Program-made: the position numbers and the translations under genes
Source: Gammaproteobacteria bacterium
GTDB taxonomy: Bacteria; Pseudomonadota; Gammaproteobacteria; Pseudomonadales; M0112
NCBI GenBank assembly: GCA_006227085.1
Contig: SBFY01000188.1
Location: forward strand, 1 to 34,789
Length of the DNA: 34,789 nt
Direction: 5' to 3'
The notes under the pieces: model-generated
The model's database searches: none
Seen by the model: the letters and a program-made list of their open reading frames with translations, nothing else
Told to the model about the DNA's origin: nothing
In this document: positions 7,198 through 15,361 of the stretch, one piece after another
Numbering within the stretch: the stretch's first letter is position 1
Layout: every line of letters starts with the position of its first letter

Positions 7198-9636
7198 TCA
7201 GGCAGAGTGGATCAGGCGCAACCCCGGGGCGGGTTGGCCGACTTCATCAATCGGCTGTACCGGTGCGGCACCGTAACTGCGGGCCATGCGTGAAGCTTCC
7301 GGCGTGCCATACAAGGTGGTGCGCTGGCGATGTGAACGCCCGGCTGCATCCATCAGGCCTTCCAGGTATTCCGGTGAAAACTCCTGGCCATGCGCAGCAC
7401 CGGCCGCGCGGGTAATGCTTTCGTTCATCAAGGTGCCGCCCAGGTCATTCACACCGGCTGACAGGCACGCCGAAACACCTTCCGCCCCCAGCTTGACCCA
7501 CGAGGCCTGGATGTTTTTCACCAGCGGATGCAACACCAACCGGCCAATCGCATGCATCAGCAGTACTTCACGGAAGGTCGGGCCTTTGCGCGAGATTTTC
7601 CGCAAACCCTGTGGTGATTCCATGTGCACAAATGGCAACGGAACGAATTCGGTAAAGCCACCGGTTTCTGCCTGCAAATCGCGCACACGCAGCAAATGAC
7701 GCGCCCAGTGCAGCGGGCTTTCAACATGACCAAACATGATCGTGATGGTTGAGCGGATGCCCTGCTGGTGTGCCGCACGCATCACATCAAACCATTCATC
7801 GGTGCTGATCTTGTCGGGACAGATCACCGCACGCACTTCATCATCAAGGATTTCCGCAGCGGTGCCCGGCAAGGTGTTCAAGCCGGCCGCTTTCAATTGC
7901 GCGAGGAATTCCGGCAATGACAGGCCAAGGGTTGTCGCCCCTTGTGTGATTTCCAGTGGCGAAAACGCATGGATATGCATGGAAGGACACACGGCCCTGA
8001 TGGCTTCACAGACATCCAGGTAATGCTGGCCGGTGTAATCCGGATGGATGCCACCCTGCAGGCACACTTCAGTCGCACCACGCTCCCAGGCCTCCAGCGT
8101 ACGACGCTGGATTTCTTCCATGGAGATGTCATAGGGCTTTTCGCGCAGGTTCTCGCTCACCTTGCCTTTCGAGAAGGCACAGAAGCGGCATTTGAAATAA
8201 CAGATATTGGTGTAATTGATGTTGCGATTGACGACATAACTGACACAGTCACCATTCACGGATTGGCGCAGGCGATCGGCCGCCTGGCACACCGCCGCGA
8301 TTTCGTCACCACGCGCCGCAAACAATCGCACGACTTCCTGTTCATCCAGTCGTTCACCGGCTTCGGCTTTCTGCAGGATGGCTGGCAAGTCAGCGCCAAC
8401 ATGGACAGGGGATTTCTGCAACACATCCAGCAATTTTTTCGGCGGTGGCAACACGGCACCGGCATGCCACTGGTCATCACGTGCCAATCCTTCGGCATCG
8501 CTCAAGGCCTGCAAGGCCGGGATCACGCCAGCATCCACCCACTGTTTACGATCTCGCCCATAGGCGGGATACACGGTCAAACGTTCCACCAGCACTTTGC
8601 CGGCTTGCGCGGTTTCTGCTGCCAACTTGTCGAGATGCGGCCAGGGCGCTTCCGGATTCACAAAGTCCGGTGTCACCGGGGACACACCGCCCCAATCGTT
8701 AATACCGGCGGACACCAGTTTCGGCAACACTCCGGGGCTCAGGTTAGGCGGTGCCTGGATCGACATGGCCGGGCCAAACACCAATCGCGCGATCGCCAGC
8801 GTCCACAACATCTCGTCGAGATCCGGTTCCGGGCTTTCGCGCATCAGGGTATCGGCCTTGGCGCGGAAATTCTGGACGATGATTTCCTGCACATGGCCAT
8901 GACGCTGATGCACATCGCGCAAGGCCAGCAGGGATTCGATGCGTTCTTGCCGGGTTTCACCAATACCGATCAGGATGCCACTGGTGAAAGGCACCTTGGC
9001 CTGGCCGGCACGCTCCAGTGTTTGCAAGCGCACAGCCGGGATCTTGTCGGGTGAACCGTAATGCGGCATGCCGGGTTCACACAGGCGATCCGATGCCGAT
9101 TCCAGCATGATGCCCATCGACGCCGACACCGGCCGCAAGAAAGCGATTTCCTCGTCGGTCATGCAACCGGCATTGATGTGCGGCAGCAAACCGGTTTCCG
9201 CCAGCACACGGCCAGCCACATGGGCAACATATTCCAGCGTGGTTGCAAAACCCATCTCGGCCAAGGCGTCACGCGCCACCCGGTAACGCAATTCCGGTTT
9301 CTCACCCAAAGTGAACAAGGCTTCCTTGCAACCTTGCGCAGCACCTTGCCTCGCCAGTGCCACGACATCGTCCGGGGACAGGTAAGGTTTTTCGAGGTGG
9401 CGCGGGGTCTTGGCAAAGGTGCAGTAATGGCAAACATCGCGACACAGGTGGGTCAGCGGGATGAACACCTTGCGGGAATAGGTCACGGCATGCGGGAAGC
9501 CGGTATCACGCAACACACTGGCGGCTTCCAGCAAGGGCGGTGACAAAGGCACACTCGCCAGGGCCAGCGCATGATCACGGGAAAGCGCCTGCCCTTGTTG
9601 CCATTGCCGGGTGATCTGTTCGGGAGTCAGGGTCAT
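7198..9636 (-). CDS. fbiC: FO synthase, fused CofG-CofH (FbiC)
   Basis: This 812-residue bifunctional radical SAM enzyme makes 7,8-didemethyl-8-hydroxy-5-deazariboflavin (FO), the chromophore of F420, from tyrosine and the flavin precursor 5-amino-6-ribitylamino-uracil. The N-terminal half is CofG, with [4Fe-4S] cysteines in CRDVCHYC (C65, C69, C72). The C-terminal half is CofH, with CYFKCRFC (C479, C483, C486). The domain order is that of actinobacterial FbiC; archaea usually have two separate proteins. It is the last gene of the F420 operon, 92 bp after cofC, with only a weak ribosome binding site, so an internal promoter is possible. Both cluster motifs are intact. Confidence 0.96.
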   Translation of the reverse strand: MTLTPEQITRQWQQGQALSRDHALALASVPLSPPLLEAASVLRDTGFPHAVTYSRKVFIPLTHLCRDVCHYCTFAKTPRHLEKPYLSPDDVVALARQGAAQGCKEALFTLGEKPELRYRVARDALAEMGFATTLEYVAHVAGRVLAETGLLPHINAGCMTDEEIAFLRPVSASMGIMLESASDRLCEPGMPHYGSPDKIPAVRLQTLERAGQAKVPFTSGILIGIGETRQERIESLLALRDVHQRHGHVQEIIVQNFRAKADTLMRESPEPDLDEMLWTLAIARLVFGPAMSIQAPPNLSPGVLPKLVSAGINDWGGVSPVTPDFVNPEAPWPHLDKLAAETAQAGKVLVERLTVYPAYGRDRKQWVDAGVIPALQALSDAEGLARDDQWHAGAVLPPPKKLLDVLQKSPVHVGADLPAILQKAEAGERLDEQEVVRLFAARGDEIAAVCQAADRLRQSVNGDCVSYVVNRNINYTNICYFKCRFCAFSKGKVSENLREKPYDISMEEIQRRTLEAWERGATEVCLQGGIHPDYTGQHYLDVCEAIRAVCPSMHIHAFSPLEITQGATTLGLSLPEFLAQLKAAGLNTLPGTAAEILDDEVRAVICPDKISTDEWFDVMRAAHQQGIRSTITIMFGHVESPLHWARHLLRVRDLQAETGGFTEFVPLPFVHMESPQGLRKISRKGPTFREVLLMHAIGRLVLHPLVKNIQASWVKLGAEGVSACLSAGVNDLGGTLMNESITRAAGAAHGQEFSPEYLEGLMDAAGRSHRQRTTLYGTPEASRMARSYGAAPVQPIDEVGQPAPGLRLIHSA

Positions 9637-9728
9637 ACTGCAAGAAGGTCCACCAGAGGGCTACAGTATGGGTTTGCAACCGGTGGACTGCAAGATAAAC
9701 GGCATGTCCGATTTGTCATGCAAACCGG

Positions 9729-10376
9729 TCAGGAAGCAGCTAACAACCCCAGGGCCTTACCTGCTTTGGCCACACGTTTCCCACGGATACAGGCCAGGTC
9801 ATCCGGCGTATCCAGGTCGCAAGCAAGGTCGGCTTGTGGCAGCACGCAACACCGCAACCCTTGCCGGACGCCACCCATCAGGTGTTTATCCAGACTGCCT
9901 TCACCGAAGGCAAACGGCATGGCGCAAGGTGGGCTCAACAACAGCGCATTGGTGCCTTGGCCATGACGGTCCGGCACCAGTGTGCAATGCCGGCCGGCGA
10001 TGCACTGGTGATAGTCAATCACCTCATCAATCGCAGCAGTGCTCACCAATGGCAAATCAGCATGCATCACCAGCACGGTATCGGCACCCTGCTCCTTGAC
10101 CCACAGCGCACCTTGCATGACAGCGGCATTCAAGCCCCTGGAGTGTTCAAGGAGCGTCATCACACCGGCGGATGTCGCTGCGGCAAGCACGGCCTCATCG
10201 GCACTGACGACCACCACGCCCGCCAATCGCTGGCTGCCGCGCAATGCAGTCAGGGCATCATCGAGCAAGGCCCGGCACAAGGCTTCACGCTGTGCCGCAT
10301 CCAACCCGTTCGCCAAGCGTTGCTTGCCTTCATTGAATGAACGCACTGGCAACACGGCCCAGACCACACCATTCAT
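9729..10376 (-). CDS. cofC: 2-phospho-L-lactate (or related) guanylyltransferase, CofC/FbiD
   Basis: This 215-residue nucleotidyltransferase couples GTP to a phospho-acid: 2-phospholactate in archaea, phosphoenolpyruvate in mycobacteria, 3-phosphoglycerate in at least one betaproteobacterium. The product is the donor used by CofD. The GT-A-like N-terminus reads AVLPVRSFNEGKQRLA, matching the family's phosphate-binding K-x-R-L loop. ADLPLVS is the metal-binding segment, and the C-terminal DLACDLDTPDDLACIRGKR is typical. The start codon overlaps the cofD stop in an ATGA arrangement. Which substrate it uses cannot be read by eye. Confidence 0.92.
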   Translation of the reverse strand: MNGVVWAVLPVRSFNEGKQRLANGLDAAQREALCRALLDDALTALRGSQRLAGVVVVSADEAVLAAATSAGVMTLLEHSRGLNAAVMQGALWVKEQGADTVLVMHADLPLVSTAAIDEVIDYHQCIAGRHCTLVPDRHGQGTNALLLSPPCAMPFAFGEGSLDKHLMGGVRQGLRCCVLPQADLACDLDTPDDLACIRGKRVAKAGKALGLLAAS

Positions 10377-11311
10377 GCCAATGTCCCCGCGAAGGCCAGC
10401 ACATCTCGCGCCAGTTGCTCACGATCGGCCAGCGATTTCATGACGGTTTGGGTAACACAGACAGGCACCGCAGTGATGGCTCCTGCCTGGCTGGCATCAC
10501 AGGCATCCATCACAAAGCCATCCAGCACATCACCGTAATATTCCGCAACGGCAGCCGCGGTCACCGGCAGCTGCAATTCCGCCATCATTTTTGCTGCTGG
10601 CCCTTTCAGTGCTTGCCCGCCGACAATCGGGCTCACCGCAATCACCGGTGCAGTGGTTGCCTGCAAGGCTTCACGCAATGCCGGTATTGCCAACATCGGG
10701 CCAATACTGACAAAGGGATTCGATGGGCAGATGATCACTGCTTCCAACGCATCACTGCGCAAGCATTCCAGCAATGCTGGCAGAGGCTTAGCCGTCGTCG
10801 CACCAGCAAATGAAAAACCACTGACCACCGGACGGCATTGCTCACGCACAAAATAATGCTGGAACGGCAAATCGCCCTGCGCGGTATGCACGGTGGTGCG
10901 TACCGGATCATCACTCATCGGCAATACAGCCTGTGCAATGCCCAATCGTTGCGCCACATGCAGCGTCACCTGCGACAGGGAGTGCCCTTGCTGTAACAAG
11001 CGTGTGCGTTCGATGTGCAAGGCCAGGTCACGATCACCCAACTGGAACCAGCTTTCGCCACCCAGTTGCTTGAGTTGATCCATGAACGACCAGGTTTCAT
11101 TGGCCACACCCCAGCCACGCACGCTGTCATTCAACCCGGACAAGGTGTACAACACGGTATCGATATCAGGGCAGATCGACAGGCCAAGGTGTTCGAAATC
11201 ATCGCCGGTATTGGCAACAATCATCAATTCACCTACAGACAGGACACGCGACAGGCCCAGCGCCAGCTTGGCACCACCGACACCACCACTGAGCGCCAGC
11301 ACCTTACTCAA
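10373..11311 (-). CDS. cofD: 2-phospho-L-lactate transferase, CofD/FbiA
   Basis: This 312-residue enzyme transfers the phospho-acyl group from the guanylylated donor onto FO, giving F420-0 or its dehydro form. The N-terminal glycine-rich loop LSGGVGGAKLALGL, the block IVANTGDDFEHLGLSICPDIDTVLYTLSG and the later CPSNPFVSIGPML are hallmark CofD sequences. The start is TTG, overlapping the cofE stop as TTGA (minus strand, 11308-11311). The length is normal for the family. It is translationally coupled to cofE upstream and cofC downstream. Confidence 0.95.
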   Translation of the reverse strand: MSKVLALSGGVGGAKLALGLSRVLSVGELMIVANTGDDFEHLGLSICPDIDTVLYTLSGLNDSVRGWGVANETWSFMDQLKQLGGESWFQLGDRDLALHIERTRLLQQGHSLSQVTLHVAQRLGIAQAVLPMSDDPVRTTVHTAQGDLPFQHYFVREQCRPVVSGFSFAGATTAKPLPALLECLRSDALEAVIICPSNPFVSIGPMLAIPALREALQATTAPVIAVSPIVGGQALKGPAAKMMAELQLPVTAAAVAEYYGDVLDGFVMDACDASQAGAITAVPVCVTQTVMKSLADREQLARDVLAFAGTLA

Positions 11312-12066
11312 CGGAACAAGTCCTCATGCGCCGGACGCACCAGCTCACGGCCACTGGCCTGCTCATCAACCGGCAACGACACACCACGCACCAACACCAC
11401 GGGGATCGACTCATTGGCCTGCCCCATCACCGTCGATGCTGCACAGGCCAGTTCATCGGCGACTGCCACTTGCGTGACTTCCAGGGCACGGCCAAACAAA
11501 TCCTTGCGGCCGATACAATCCTGTACCGGCTTGAAGCCGCTGACGCCAATCGCAAACGAGGTAATGCCATTGCGCCACGGTCGTCCCGTGCTGTCATTGA
11601 TGATCACGCCCGGCGCCACCCCGCAGCGTTCACGCAAGGCCGATCGCAACTGTGCGGCGCTGGCATCCGGGTTTTCCGGCAACAGCAAGGCCTGTGCCTT
11701 GCCATTCACTGTTTCCACATTGGATTGGTCAATACCGGCGTTGGCCTGCACAAAACCCAGGGTGTGCTCCACAATCACCACACCCTTGCGCTTGCGCACC
11801 ACGCGCACCGATTCATCCAGGATCAACTGGATCAAACGCGGGTCCTTGCCGACTTCCTCCGCCAATGTGCGCGCAGCATCACTGATGACCACGTCATCCA
11901 GCACGCGGAAACGGTTTTCGGATTTGGAAATGATTTTCTGTGCCACCACCAGGATATCGCCTGCTTGCAAGCGAAGGTTGTTCGCTTGCAAGGCATCGGC
12001 AATCAGGGCAGCCACATCATCACCGGCCTTCACCATCGGCAAGCCGGTGATGCCAATCAACTGCAT
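11308..12066 (-). CDS. cofE: F420-0:gamma-L-glutamate ligase, CofE (FbiB N-domain only)
   Basis: This GTP-dependent ligase adds the gamma-linked glutamate tail to F420-0. MQLIGITGLPMVKAGDDVAALI and GDILVVAQKIISKSENR are the conserved N-terminal blocks, and DESVRVVRKRKGVVIVEHTLGFVQANAGID is the core. At 252 residues it is the size of archaeal CofE and has no C-terminal FMN-reductase domain as in mycobacterial FbiB. The ATG ending at 12066 is preferred because the family sequence begins at MQLIG; a TTG ending at 12075 would add three residues. No strong ribosome binding site is seen at either. npdG ends 12 bp upstream. Confidence 0.93.
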   Translation of the reverse strand: MQLIGITGLPMVKAGDDVAALIADALQANNLRLQAGDILVVAQKIISKSENRFRVLDDVVISDAARTLAEEVGKDPRLIQLILDESVRVVRKRKGVVIVEHTLGFVQANAGIDQSNVETVNGKAQALLLPENPDASAAQLRSALRERCGVAPGVIINDSTGRPWRNGITSFAIGVSGFKPVQDCIGRKDLFGRALEVTQVAVADELACAASTVMGQANESIPVVLVRGVSLPVDEQASGRELVRPAHEDLFR

Positions 12067-12078
12067 CGCAGGCAAGAC

Positions 12079-12762
12079 TCAGTGACCGCCTTCCGTGCCC
12101 GTAATGCGGATACCGGCATGGCATTTGAACTGGCGATTGATGTTGATCAGGATGGACGTCAGTGCTTCAGCCGCCGCGGCATTGGCAATCGGGCCGATAC
12201 TGAAACCCCGCATACCGCAGGCTTCCACCAAACCCACCACCGTTTCACGGGCTTCCTTGTCATTACCAGCCACCAGCACATCACAGGCGATCGGGCCACC
12301 TTCCTGCAGGTGATGTGCCGCCACGTTCTGGAACGCCGAAACCACTTTGACGCCATCACCCAGCAGTGCCTGCGCTTCCTGCCCGGCGCTACCGGCAGCT
12401 GGCAATTGCACCGTGCCCACCTTGGGCGGGCGCAGGGGCACGGTCACATCAATCAGGATCTTGCCTTGCAAGCTCTCACGCACCGTTTCCAGCGTGCCAC
12501 GCTGGTGGTCATACGGCACCGTCAAGGCAGCAATGTCCGCAGCCGCAGCGGCGGCTGCATTTTCCATGGCCTCCACCTTGGCACCACGGATGCCCTGGTC
12601 TTCCAACCAGGCATGCAGGGCCTTGGCGCCTTCAGCCGCCTTTTCCGCCGTCCGCGACCCGATAATCACGGGATAACCGGCGCGCGCCCAGCGACGGGCC
12701 AGTCCGGTGCCCAGATCCCCGGTACCACCGAGGACTGCAATAACGGGTTTTGCGTCAGACAT
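12079..12762 (-). CDS. npdG: NADPH-dependent F420 reductase (NpdG/Fno)
   Basis: A 227-residue Rossmann oxidoreductase exchanging hydride between NADP(H) and F420. The dinucleotide motif is VLGGTGDLGTGLARRWARAG, followed by VIIGSRTAEKA, whose Ser-Arg pair fits the NADPH 2'-phosphate site of the family. NVAAHHLQEGGP and the C-terminal GIRITG are also typical. AGGAG lies about 8 bases before the ATG. As the first gene of the operon it would supply reduced F420 for local users such as the divergent dehydrogenase, if that is an F420-linked enzyme. Confidence 0.92.
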   Translation of the reverse strand: MSDAKPVIAVLGGTGDLGTGLARRWARAGYPVIIGSRTAEKAAEGAKALHAWLEDQGIRGAKVEAMENAAAAAAADIAALTVPYDHQRGTLETVRESLQGKILIDVTVPLRPPKVGTVQLPAAGSAGQEAQALLGDGVKVVSAFQNVAAHHLQEGGPIACDVLVAGNDKEARETVVGLVEACGMRGFSIGPIANAAAAEALTSILININRQFKCHAGIRITGTEGGH

Positions 12763-12800
12763 GGGAAAACTCCTGTTCGGTCAATGGGAAAACGGGGGCG

Positions 12801-12860
12801 ATTCTACCAGCCACGAGGCCTGCACAGCCAATCGCACCCAAGGGATGGCTTCCGTATAAT
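12801..12860. promoter_or_regulatory. Divergent promoter region between npdG and the SDR
   Basis: On the plus strand TATAAT (12855-12860) is a perfect -10 for the SDR, but its -35 is weak. On the minus strand TAGAAT (12806-12801) is a good -10 candidate for the F420 operon, with TTGGCT (12831-12826) upstream at a long 19-bp spacing. Assignments are by consensus only. Confidence 0.45.
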
Positions 12861-12902
12861 ACGCGCCTTGTCACAAAAGGATCATTCAAGGGAGCCCAAC
12901 GG

Positions 12903-13679
12903 ATGAATAACCCACTGGACATGAGCCAACGCGTCGTCATCGTCACGGGCGGCAGCCGCGGTGTCGGTAAAGGCATTACCGAATGTTTTCTCGCCGCCGG
13001 TGCCACCGTGGTCATTTGTGGCCGCAATGCTCCCGAGGCCATGCCTGCCGCCGCTGGCCGCAGCGCTATCTTCCACGCCCTTGATGTGCGTGATGTGGAG
13101 CAGGTCAATGCCTTTGTCGAACAGGTCAAGGCAGACCACGGGCGCATTGACTGCCTGGTCAACAATGCCGGTGGTGCCCCGCACGCGGAGGCCGCCACAG
13201 CCTCACCGCGTTTCCATGAGTCGATTGTGCGCCTGAACCTGCTGGCCCCGCTGAACATGGCACAGGCCGTCAACCGGGTGATGCAGGAACAGGCTGATGG
13301 CGGCAGCATCGTCAACATCGCCAGCGTCAGCGCCGTGCGCCCTTCACCCGGCACGGCGGCGTATGGCGCCGCCAAGGCAGGCCTGGTCAACCTGACCACC
13401 TCACTGGCCATTGAATGGGCCCCCAAGGTGCGCATGAATGCCATCATTGCCGGCCTGATCGAAACCGAGCAATCGCACCTGCACTACGGGGATGAATCGG
13501 GGATTGCCGCCGTTGCCAGCACGATCCCGCTGGGGCGTATGGCCAGACCGCAAGATATCGGCGAGGCCTGCCTGTACCTGGCCTCACCGCTGTCGGCGTA
13601 TGTCACGGGTTCTACCCTGACTGTTCATGGTGGTGGCGAGAAACCCGCCTTCCTGGGGGCATCGACCGCCGGGCATTGA
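12903..13679 (+). CDS. Short-chain dehydrogenase/reductase (classical SDR)
   Basis: A 258-residue Rossmann enzyme. The cofactor loop TGGSRGVGKG spans residues 15-24 and NNAG residues 87-90. The catalytic Ser141, Tyr154 and Lys158 lie in the segment ending AAYGAAKAG. The C-terminus (GSTLTVHGGGEKPAFLG) is typical of the FabG-like group. The start at 12903 is the ATG just before the usual N-terminal strand; a longer frame begins inside the npdG promoter. The substrate is unknown. It faces away from the F420 operon across 140 bp, and classical SDRs use NAD(P)H rather than F420, so any link is by location only. It ends 12 bp from the convergent RCC1 gene. Confidence 0.9.
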   Translation: MNNPLDMSQRVVIVTGGSRGVGKGITECFLAAGATVVICGRNAPEAMPAAAGRSAIFHALDVRDVEQVNAFVEQVKADHGRIDCLVNNAGGAPHAEAATASPRFHESIVRLNLLAPLNMAQAVNRVMQEQADGGSIVNIASVSAVRPSPGTAAYGAAKAGLVNLTTSLAIEWAPKVRMNAIIAGLIETEQSHLHYGDESGIAAVASTIPLGRMARPQDIGEACLYLASPLSAYVTGSTLTVHGGGEKPAFLGASTAGH

Positions 13680-13691
13680 TGTGGCCGGAGC

Positions 13692-14633
13692 CTAGTCCTT
13701 CCGCTGCCAGCGCGCTGGTGGATCAAGCACGCCTTCCATACCCTTGGGTGCCTTGCCCCAGCAACTGATCCGCTGCTGGTGCAAGGCACAGAAATGCTTG
13801 CCACCGACAGCGACTGCCATGATCTCACCCTTGGCCTGTTTGCCTGTCGCCAGCTTGCCATCGGCATCCCAGCAATCCAGTCCCGATGGGGAAATCAGGC
13901 AATGGCGCGCACCCCGGCTGGACAACAGCACCGGCTCAAAACGCTGCGGCACTTCCACGTTCTCGCCCGTTTCCAGGCTGCGGCAAAACATGCCTCGGCT
14001 ATGGATGGCACATAACTGGTTAGCCCCCATCGACAAGGACACCGGATTACGGATGCCGGTAATGCGCAGGGGTTCACTGGATGGCAAATTTCCCCAGCAG
14101 GTGATTTCACGGCTGGAGGCGACGCATGTCCTCGCTTTACCTGCAGCCACCAACTCGACGGTTGGCAGCCCGGCTGGCACATCCAATTGACCGGACTGGT
14201 TGCTGCCCCAGCAATTGACCTTGCCATCTGCCAGCGCACAACTGTGCGCGCTGCCAGCGGCGACCATGATGGCATTGCTGATCACCGGTGCGGATGCCTG
14301 TCCGGAAGCATTGTTGCCCCAACACACCACCTTGCCGCCATCAACGGCACAGGCATGTGCATCCCCTGCCGCCAGATCCATGACCCGGGACAAGCCTTCC
14401 GGCACGTCCAGCTGGCCTTGGGCGTTATCACCCCAACACTCCACCACACCAGCAGAAGCCACGCAGGTAAAGGTTTCGCCGGCCACCAGGCGAGTCGCAT
14501 CCACCCACGGATCCTCTGCCAGCACCACCCGTGATTGCGCATCCTTGACGGCCAGCTCCGGGGCTTGCAGGCGATCACAACCCACGCAAGCGCAGACACA
14601 CAACAACCATAAGCAAGAAATGCCGTGCTTCAT
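13692..14633 (-). CDS. Secreted RCC1-repeat protein, probable lipoprotein
   Basis: 313 residues with an N-terminal hydrophobic leader, CLWLLCVCACVGC. The CVGC end could be a non-ideal lipobox with the lipidated cysteine at about residue 19. The rest consists of about six RCC1-type beta-propeller blades, shown by recurring C-x-CWG-N-x-x-GQL units such as VECWGDNAQGQLDVP, VVCWGNNASGQ and VNCWGSNQSGQLDVP. Each blade carries a pair of cysteines, fitting disulfides outside the cytoplasm. Bacterial proteins of this kind have no established function. AGGAG lies about 11 bases before the ATG. Confidence 0.82.
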   Translation of the reverse strand: MKHGISCLWLLCVCACVGCDRLQAPELAVKDAQSRVVLAEDPWVDATRLVAGETFTCVASAGVVECWGDNAQGQLDVPEGLSRVMDLAAGDAHACAVDGGKVVCWGNNASGQASAPVISNAIMVAAGSAHSCALADGKVNCWGSNQSGQLDVPAGLPTVELVAAGKARTCVASSREITCWGNLPSSEPLRITGIRNPVSLSMGANQLCAIHSRGMFCRSLETGENVEVPQRFEPVLLSSRGARHCLISPSGLDCWDADGKLATGKQAKGEIMAVAVGGKHFCALHQQRISCWGKAPKGMEGVLDPPARWQRKD

Positions 14634-14655
14634 GCCGAAACCAACTCCTGGCGTA

Positions 14656-14683
14656 TTTATAGATAGTCTAGGTGATCAGCCAA
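14656..14683 (-). promoter_or_regulatory. Sigma70-like promoter for the RCC1 gene
   Basis: On the minus strand TTGGCT (14683-14678) is followed after 16 bp by TATAAA (14661-14656). An AGGAG ribosome binding site and the RCC1-gene ATG then follow within about 25 bases. Confidence 0.5.
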
Positions 14684-14746
14684 CTTGAAGAAACTGCCCC
14701 CAAGCCTGATGATAAGGGGACAACCCACAGGGAAAGGAGAAGGAAG

Positions 14747-15337
14747 ATGGGAGGCTGGATTTTCTGGATCGTGGTGATCGCGCTGGTACTGTTCGTGGTC
14801 ACCATTTACAACCGCCTGGTGCAGCTGCGCAATCGTTACCAGAACGCATTCTCACAGATCGAGGTGCAGCTCAAGCGCCGCTATGACCTGATCCCCAACC
14901 TGGTGGAAACGGCCAAGGCTTACCTGACCCATGAACGCGAAACCCTCGAAGCGGTCACTGCAGCACGCAACCAGGCTTTGGCTGGCTTGCAGGCTGCTGC
15001 CCGCGACCCCGGCAATGCTGACGCCATTCGCCAGCTGGCCAGCGCTGAAGGCGCCCTGGGCGGCGCGCTGGGCAGGCTCAATGTCGCTGTTGAAGCCTAT
15101 CCTGACCTCAAGGCCAACCAGAACATCCTGCAAGTGCAGGAAGAACTGACCACCACTGAAAACAAGGTGGCCTTCTCACGCCAGGCGTTCAACGATTCGG
15201 TGATGGAATACAACACCTATCGACAGAGCTTCCCACCCGTGGTGTTTGCTGGCTGGTTTGGCCATAGCAAGGATGCCAGCCTGCTGGAATTTGAAGACAG
15301 CAAACAGATCCAGCAAGCGCCCAAGGTGCAGTTCTAA
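14747..15337 (+). CDS. LemA family membrane protein
   Basis: 196 residues with one N-terminal membrane helix at about residues 4-22 (WIFWIVVIALVLFVVTIY). The conserved LemA segment follows, YNRLVQLRNRYQNAFSQIEVQLKRRYDLIPNLVETAKAY, and then a helical bundle. LemA proteins often lie next to M48 metalloproteases, as here (24 bp apart); the family role is unsettled. The ATG at 14747 has the strong ribosome binding site AAGGAGAAGGA. It opens a five-gene run (LemA, M48, antiporter, Usp, MarC). Confidence 0.93.
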   Translation: MGGWIFWIVVIALVLFVVTIYNRLVQLRNRYQNAFSQIEVQLKRRYDLIPNLVETAKAYLTHERETLEAVTAARNQALAGLQAAARDPGNADAIRQLASAEGALGGALGRLNVAVEAYPDLKANQNILQVQEELTTTENKVAFSRQAFNDSVMEYNTYRQSFPPVVFAGWFGHSKDASLLEFEDSKQIQQAPKVQF

Positions 15338-15361
15338 CACGCGCCTGCCCGGAAACGGCAC

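Noticed and set aside
7942..9054. 370-codon plus-strand open frame opposite fbiC
   Set aside because: It is fully antisense to the conserved radical SAM gene, has no family similarity or ribosome binding site, and arises from GC-biased codon use.
9637..9728. Riboswitch or terminator between cofC and fbiC
   Set aside because: Only short, long-loop inverted repeats (TCCACC/GGTGGA, GCATG/CATGC) are visible, without a T-run or known motif.
11326..12906. 526-codon plus-strand open frame opposite cofE and npdG
   Set aside because: It is rich in His, Gln and Arg as expected from reverse-strand reading, and overlaps two clearly real genes.
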